In this document: positions 5,169 through 7,358 of the stretch, piece by piece
How positions within the stretch are numbered: position 1 is the first letter of the stretch
How the letters are laid out: the number at the start of each line of letters is the position of its first letter
Assembly: GCA_013331625.1 (NCBI GenBank)
Contig: DUGC01000069.1
Coordinates: forward strand, 3,414-10,771
Reading direction: 5' to 3'
Source of the DNA: Candidatus Iainarchaeum sp.
GTDB taxonomy: Archaea > Iainarchaeota > Iainarchaeia > Iainarchaeales > Iainarchaeaceae
Length of the DNA stretch: 7,358 nt
Notes under the pieces: model-generated
The model's database searches: none
What the model saw: the letters and a program-made list of their open reading frames with translations, nothing else
Told to the model about the DNA's origin: nothing
Made by a program: the position numbers and the translations under genes

Positions 5169-5897
5169 CTATTTTTCCAGATATTTCACTTTCCCCAAAA
5201 AATACGGCTGGCCCTCGATCGCATACGCTTCGAAATCCCCCTTTTCCCCAATAAGAGGGCTTATCACGCCTTCATGCAATATGTCGCTGCCGTGCGATAT
5301 TGAATTCATGGATGGCATTACGATAAGGCTTTTCCTGCCAAATTTTCCTTTGAGGAAGCACTTGAATGTTTCGCGCTTGACGCCATCGGAAATCGTTATT
5401 GCGGGGTGCTGGTGGCCGATTATTAGTGTTTTTGCCTTTTGCAAAACCTTTGTTGGGGGCATCTTGTCTCCGTGGACAAAAAGGATTTTTTCCTTCTCCA
5501 AAAAGTAGTGCCCAAAAAGCCCTGCGCCGCATGCGTCTGCTATCGGCTGCAATATCGCATCGTGGTTCCCCTTCACCAAAATGACTTTTTTACAATGCCT
5601 TGCAAGCAGCTTTATGAGTTCACATGCCTCTTTCCTCTCCTGCCCAAAAATCTTCCCGAACCCGTGCTTGAGGTCGCCATTGATGAGGATTGTTTCTATT
5701 TCCATCCTGCCGAGCGCCGGCAATATCCTCTCATTTAGCCTTTTGCATATTTCATCAAAGTTCACGCGCGGCACGAATATCCCTTGGATGTTGAGCATCT
5801 CCTCGCTTCCCAGCTGCAGGTCGGTGATTGCAAGCAGCCTTGCCGATGGCACCCAGAGCGCAAGGTCGGCGATCCCAATTCCCTTTAGGATTTCCAT
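5169..5897 (-). CDS. Archaeal SbcD-related metallophosphoesterase
   Basis: This 242-aa calcineurin-like phosphoesterase fits the archaeal single-domain SbcD-related family (TIGR00024 type). Metal-site motifs are in order: Asp26 in ITDLQLGSEE, Gly74-Asp75 in INGDLKHGFG, Gly110-Asn-His-Asp113 in VKGNHD, His142 in FVHGD, and Gly161-His-x-His164 in IIGHQH. The 'DLKH' after the second motif and the 'GIFVP' segment after the first are typical of this archaeal group. Oddly, the usual Asp-x-His of motif I is Asp26-Leu-Gln28 (codon CAG), replacing one metal ligand; all others are intact. Such enzymes hydrolyse phosphodiesters or phosphomonoesters; the true substrate is unknown, and no Rad50/SbcC partner is nearby. 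The ATG at 5897 has a TATA element 27 nt upstream. It is divergent from the toxin-antitoxin pair; cysE starts 68 bases beyond its stop on the same strand. Confidence 0.9.
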   Translation of the reverse strand: MEILKGIGIADLALWVPSARLLAITDLQLGSEEMLNIQGIFVPRVNFDEICKRLNERILPALGRMEIETILINGDLKHGFGKIFGQERKEACELIKLLARHCKKVILVKGNHDAILQPIADACGAGLFGHYFLEKEKILFVHGDKMPPTKVLQKAKTLIIGHQHPAITISDGVKRETFKCFLKGKFGRKSLIVMPSMNSISHGSDILHEGVISPLIGEKGDFEAYAIEGQPYFLGKVKYLEK

Positions 5898-5918
5898 ATA
5901 GAAGAACAGTTGGGAGGG

Positions 5919-5929
5919 TTTTTATAATT
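5919..5929. promoter_or_regulatory. Possibly shared bidirectional TATA element (metallophosphoesterase / antitoxin)
   Basis: TTTTTATAATT on the plus strand reads AATTATAAAAA on the minus strand. It is centred 27 nt before the metallophosphoesterase ATG (5897) and about 35 nt before the antitoxin GTG (5959). It is the only good TATA match in the 61-base divergent region, so it may serve both directions. The minus-strand match is the stronger one. Confidence 0.5.
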
Positions 5930-5948
5930 CTTAGAGTACATACTAGTT

Positions 5949-5954
5949 AGGTGG
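5949..5954 (+). promoter_or_regulatory. Ribosome-binding site of the antitoxin gene
   Basis: AGGTGG, which pairs with the archaeal 16S rRNA 3' end (anti-SD core CACCUCC), ends 4 nt before the GTG at 5959. It is one of the few clear Shine-Dalgarno sites in the window and fixes the non-ATG start. Confidence 0.6.
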
Positions 5955-5958
5955 TTTA

Positions 5959-6159
5959 GTGGAAAAAAACATTACTCTGCAGAAAGTTTACGATAAGGTT
6001 TCAAGGATTGAGGAGCGCTTGGCAAGGCTCGAGAAGAAAGTGGTGCCTGAAATCCGGCTTGGTAACAGGGAGGCCAAGGAATTAGAGCGGATCAGGCAGG
6101 AAATCAGGGGAGGCAATACTATTTCTGAAAAAGAGCTTTTTTCAATTCTTTCGCAGTGA
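5959..6159 (+). CDS. Coiled-coil antitoxin of a RelE-type toxin-antitoxin pair
   Basis: This is a 66-aa, highly charged protein starting at GTG. Residues about 7-28 (QKVYDKVSRIEERLARLEKK) have a heptad pattern of hydrophobic residues typical of a short coiled coil. A charged helix follows (REAKELERIRQEIRGG), then NTISEKELFSILSQ. The 'G..IS.EEL' ending is common in archaeal antitoxins that wrap around RelE-fold toxins. It lacks a recognisable ribbon-helix-helix or HTH domain, so repression of its own promoter, if any, may need the complex. The toxin gene begins 6 bases after its stop, so the two are surely co-transcribed and probably translationally coupled. The assignment rests mainly on the adjacent toxin and on the coiled coil. 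Confidence 0.78.
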   Translation: MEKNITLQKVYDKVSRIEERLARLEKKVVPEIRLGNREAKELERIRQEIRGGNTISEKELFSILSQ

Positions 6160-6165
6160 TGTAAC

Positions 6166-6441
6166 TTGGCATTTGAACTGGTTCCTTCAAAGAGAATATT
6201 GAAAGAATTGGGGAAACTTGAATCCAGCCAAAAAACAAAGCTTCTAGACTTATTTCTCAAGCTCAAAGTTGATCCTGTCCCTGCTGGCGAATTCAATGTG
6301 CTGAAGCTGACTGGTTGCACATGTACATATCAGATTAGAATACAAAAAATACGTGTAATATATGACGTTTACTGGGAAGAAAAAAGGATTGAGATCCTCA
6401 AGGTAGAGGGGCGTAAGGGTAGAACTTACAAGGATTTTTAA
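6166..6441 (+). CDS. RelE/ParE-superfamily toxin (mRNA interferase-like)
   Basis: This 91-aa protein has the compact RelE fold signature: N-terminal VPSKRILKELGKL (K.L.KL helix), DPVPAGEFNVLKLTG (40s loop with L.G), YQIRIQKIRVIYDVYWEEKR (the paired beta-strands 'Y.iRi...RViYdv'), and C-terminal IEILKVEGRKGRTYKDF, whose Arg83, Lys84, Arg86 and Tyr88 are candidates for the catalytic basic/aromatic set. RelE toxins cleave mRNA in the ribosomal A site, and ParE relatives act on gyrase; the motif set favours RelE. The start is TTG at 6166, because an ATG at 6159 is followed at once by a stop. A GTGAT at 6156-6160, inside the end of the antitoxin gene, can serve as ribosome-binding site. The gene ends four bases into the tail of a helicase remnant on the other strand. 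Confidence 0.85.
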   Translation: MAFELVPSKRILKELGKLESSQKTKLLDLFLKLKVDPVPAGEFNVLKLTGCTCTYQIRIQKIRVIYDVYWEEKRIEILKVEGRKGRTYKDF

Positions 6442-6626
6442 TCACCGCCGGATTCCTTTTGTTCCTTCTCCCCGATCTTTCCCATGATCTGCGAGTGCAT
6501 CCTTTTTATGAACGCGAGGCGGTCTTCAATGCGCATCATGTCCATATGCCCCTGCATTGCAATGTTCCATGCAAAAGGGCTCGGCGTCCCTGAATTGAGC
6601 TGCCTTACCTTGATCTGCCCCGCCCG
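6438..6626 (-). pseudogene. C-terminal remnant of a probable Lhr-type DEAD/DEAH helicase
   Basis: The minus strand is open for 62 codons between an in-frame TAG (6627-6629) and a TAA (6438-6440). The peptide includes IKVRQLNSGTPSPFAWNIAM and continues QGHMDMMRIEDRLAFIKRMH, ending in a charged tail (GEKEQKESGGD). The 'PSPFA.N....G..D...MEDR..FL.R.H' pattern is how archaeal Lhr-like superfamily 2 helicases end, as I recall it. There is no helicase core upstream in any frame: the sequence changes abruptly at about 6627 to an A/T-rich patch. It is therefore a truncated remnant rather than a small gene. The first internal ATG would give only about 39 residues with no promoter. Its 3' end overlaps the toxin gene by four bases, so the rearrangement may have accompanied arrival of the toxin-antitoxin pair. 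Confidence 0.5.
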
Positions 6627-6745
6627 CTATTGGAGGCATACTACTAATTCCGCCTGTAATGATTATATTTGGTGGCCCTGAGGTTGATTTTTGTGGATAG
6701 GTAATAGGGGTAAGTTCTGTGATTTTTTAATAATATCTGGTTAGT
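6627..6745. other. A/T-rich patch without a recognisable gene
   Basis: The 119 bases between the helicase remnant and the tspO stop codon are clearly more A/T-rich than their surroundings. Both strands contain short open stretches. The minus frame gives SGPPNIIITGGISSMPPIAG; the plus frame gives IGGILLIPPVMIIFGGPEV, ending at a TAG. Neither has a start codon and promoter, and I recognise neither. A run TTTTTT at 6723-6728 could terminate plus-strand transcription. The patch may be inserted sequence or a leftover of a third gene. Confidence 0.4.
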
Positions 6746-7225
6746 TTATGCATTGAGCGCCCAGATCATGTAGTTGAGGTAGGCTGCAAACGAAACCCAG
6801 AGTAGGTATGGGAGAAGGATTAATCCTGCCGGGCGTGAAATTCTATAAAACAGTGCTATTGTTGCCGCAATCGAGAGCCAGAGCAGGCCGATCACGGCCA
6901 AGGCAGCCAAAATATTGTGCAAGCCGAAAAAAGCTATCGACCAGAGCACATTGAGCGCCAGCTGCAATCCAAAAACAAGGATCGTATTCCTGCTCTTTTG
7001 TTTTTCTCCCGCCGTGTTCCACATGAGGTAGAGCGCCACTCCCATGAGGGCATAAAGGAGTGTCCACACAGGGGAAAAAACCCATGCCGGCGGCGTGAGA
7101 ACGGGCTTTGCGAGCGCGCCATACCACTGCGGAATTGATGGGATCGTGAAAACCGCGCCGGTTATGCCTGCCAGCTCGCAGATGAAAATTGAGGCGATGA
7201 GCCTTTTCCATTTGATTTGCTGCAT
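6746..7225 (-). CDS. tspO: TspO/MBR family tryptophan-rich membrane protein
   Basis: This 159-aa protein has five hydrophobic helices (about 8-28, 50-69, 82-102, 105-128 and 135-157) and many tryptophans, as expected of the TspO/translocator family. Hallmarks are WYGALAKPVLTPPAWVFSPV (34-53), then WTLLYALMG (54-62), NVLWSIAFF in helix 3, and PYLLWVSFAAYLN (139-151) in helix 5, the region that binds porphyrins and cholesterol in characterised members. Bacterial TspO binds tetrapyrroles and is linked to stress and light responses; the role in archaea is not established. Length is normal for the family, and the basic start (MQQIKWKRL) fits a cytoplasmic N-terminus or loop. The ATG at 7225 is supported by a TATA-like element 27 nt upstream, implying a leaderless transcript. 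It stands alone on the minus strand. Confidence 0.95.
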   Translation of the reverse strand: MQQIKWKRLIASIFICELAGITGAVFTIPSIPQWYGALAKPVLTPPAWVFSPVWTLLYALMGVALYLMWNTAGEKQKSRNTILVFGLQLALNVLWSIAFFGLHNILAALAVIGLLWLSIAATIALFYRISRPAGLILLPYLLWVSFAAYLNYMIWALNA

Positions 7226-7247
7226 GTCAATTTAGACTCAGTTGTGG

Positions 7248-7256
7248 AATAAAATT
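7248..7256 (-). promoter_or_regulatory. TATA-like element of tspO
   Basis: The minus strand reads AATTTTATT, centred 27 nt before the ATG at 7225, the same spacing as for the other genes here. No purine-rich ribosome-binding site lies between. Confidence 0.5.
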
Positions 7257-7264
7257 GTTGCGCT

Positions 7265-7295
7265 TTTTGGGCTTTACTGGTTTAATAGCCCAAAA
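7265..7295. repeat. Perfect 9-bp inverted repeat upstream of tspO
   Basis: TTTTGGGCT (7265-7273) and AGCCCAAAA (7287-7295) are exact reverse complements around a 13-base spacer. The element lies about 40-70 bases upstream of the tspO start, just beyond its TATA element, and directly before a possible plus-strand gene start at 7303. It could be an operator for either gene or a hairpin in RNA. No T-run follows on the plus strand (AAAAGGGG instead), so a plus-strand terminator is unlikely; on the minus strand the downstream arm is followed by AGCGCAAC, not T-rich. Confidence 0.5.
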
Positions 7296-7302
7296 GGGGC
7301 TT

Positions 7303-7358
7303 ATGCAAGGGAAGTCTTTTCAAATATTTTTTGCATTAAATGCCTTATATGCTATATG
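7303..7358 (+). CDS. Possible start of a gene running off the right edge
   Basis: An ATG at 7303 opens 18 codons to the window end, giving MQGKSFQIFFALNALYAI, a basic then hydrophobic N-terminus like a signal or first membrane helix. AAAAGGGG lies 3-10 nt upstream. A TATA-like TTTAATAG at 7281-7288 is a little close (about 19 nt). Against it, another TATA-like TTATAT at 7345-7350 could drive a gene starting outside the window, which would make this chance. It is too short to identify. Confidence 0.3.
   Translation, partial: MQGKSFQIFFALNALYAI

Noticed and set aside
3460..6441. A defence island made of the DHH nuclease, SbcD-like phosphoesterase and toxin pair
   Set aside because: The genes are in alternating orientations with separate promoters and with a housekeeping cysE between them, so there is no operon-level evidence for one system.
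6484..6681. 65-codon plus-strand open frame
   Set aside because: It is antisense to the helicase-like tail and Cys/Trp-rich without a pattern.
1..7358. tRNA, rRNA, CRISPR array, transposase or origin
   Set aside because: I saw no cloverleaf with a TTCRA arm, no regularly spaced repeats, no transposase motifs and no repeat cluster typical of an origin.

Overview
This window looks like chromosomal DNA from an archaeon, most likely a DPANN lineage of the Diapherotrites/Micrarchaeota kind. Evidence: most genes have an A/T-rich TATA element centred 25-28 nt before the start codon (leaderless archaeal promoters); the DHH phosphoesterase and the SbcD-related metallophosphoesterase are archaeal in type; and the 61-aa protein at 437-622 resembles small hypothetical proteins I associate with DPANN genomes. 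The phylum is an inference. No rRNA, tRNA, CRISPR array or complete insertion sequence is visible.

Layout. 1-1597 is a minus-strand block: an aldo/keto reductase, a small basic protein with its own promoter, and the N-terminal part of an AI-2E family transporter that runs off the left edge. A divergent gene at 1686-2243 encodes an HD-type (DUF4202-like) protein, convergent with an AlkD-like DNA alkylation repair protein (2259-2972). The 487 bases between AlkD and the next gene hold no intact gene but two remnants back to back: the tail of a probable PD-(D/E)XK nuclease on the minus strand and a frameshifted HEAT-repeat fragment on the plus strand. Then come a DHH/DHHA1 phosphoesterase (3460-4533), whose end overlaps that of a convergent serine O-acetyltransferase (4495-5100), and an archaeal metallophosphoesterase (5169-5897). 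The latter is divergent from a RelE-type toxin-antitoxin pair (5959-6441) and probably shares one TATA element with it. The toxin gene runs into a C-terminal remnant of a probable Lhr-type helicase, followed by an A/T-rich patch. A TspO/MBR membrane protein (6746-7225) and a possible gene start at the right edge finish the window.

The genes do not form one pathway. They are mostly single-gene transcription units with alternating orientation. Nucleic-acid maintenance is a loose theme (AlkD, DHH nuclease, SbcD-related phosphoesterase, nuclease and helicase remnants), alongside cysteine biosynthesis, redox metabolism and membrane proteins. The three remnants, the toxin-antitoxin pair and the A/T-rich patch indicate ongoing gene loss and rearrangement. 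I do not see a convincing new multi-gene system; the best leads are the decayed gene junction, the small conserved-looking protein, the palindromes around its promoter, and the changed metal-ligand residue in the metallophosphoesterase.
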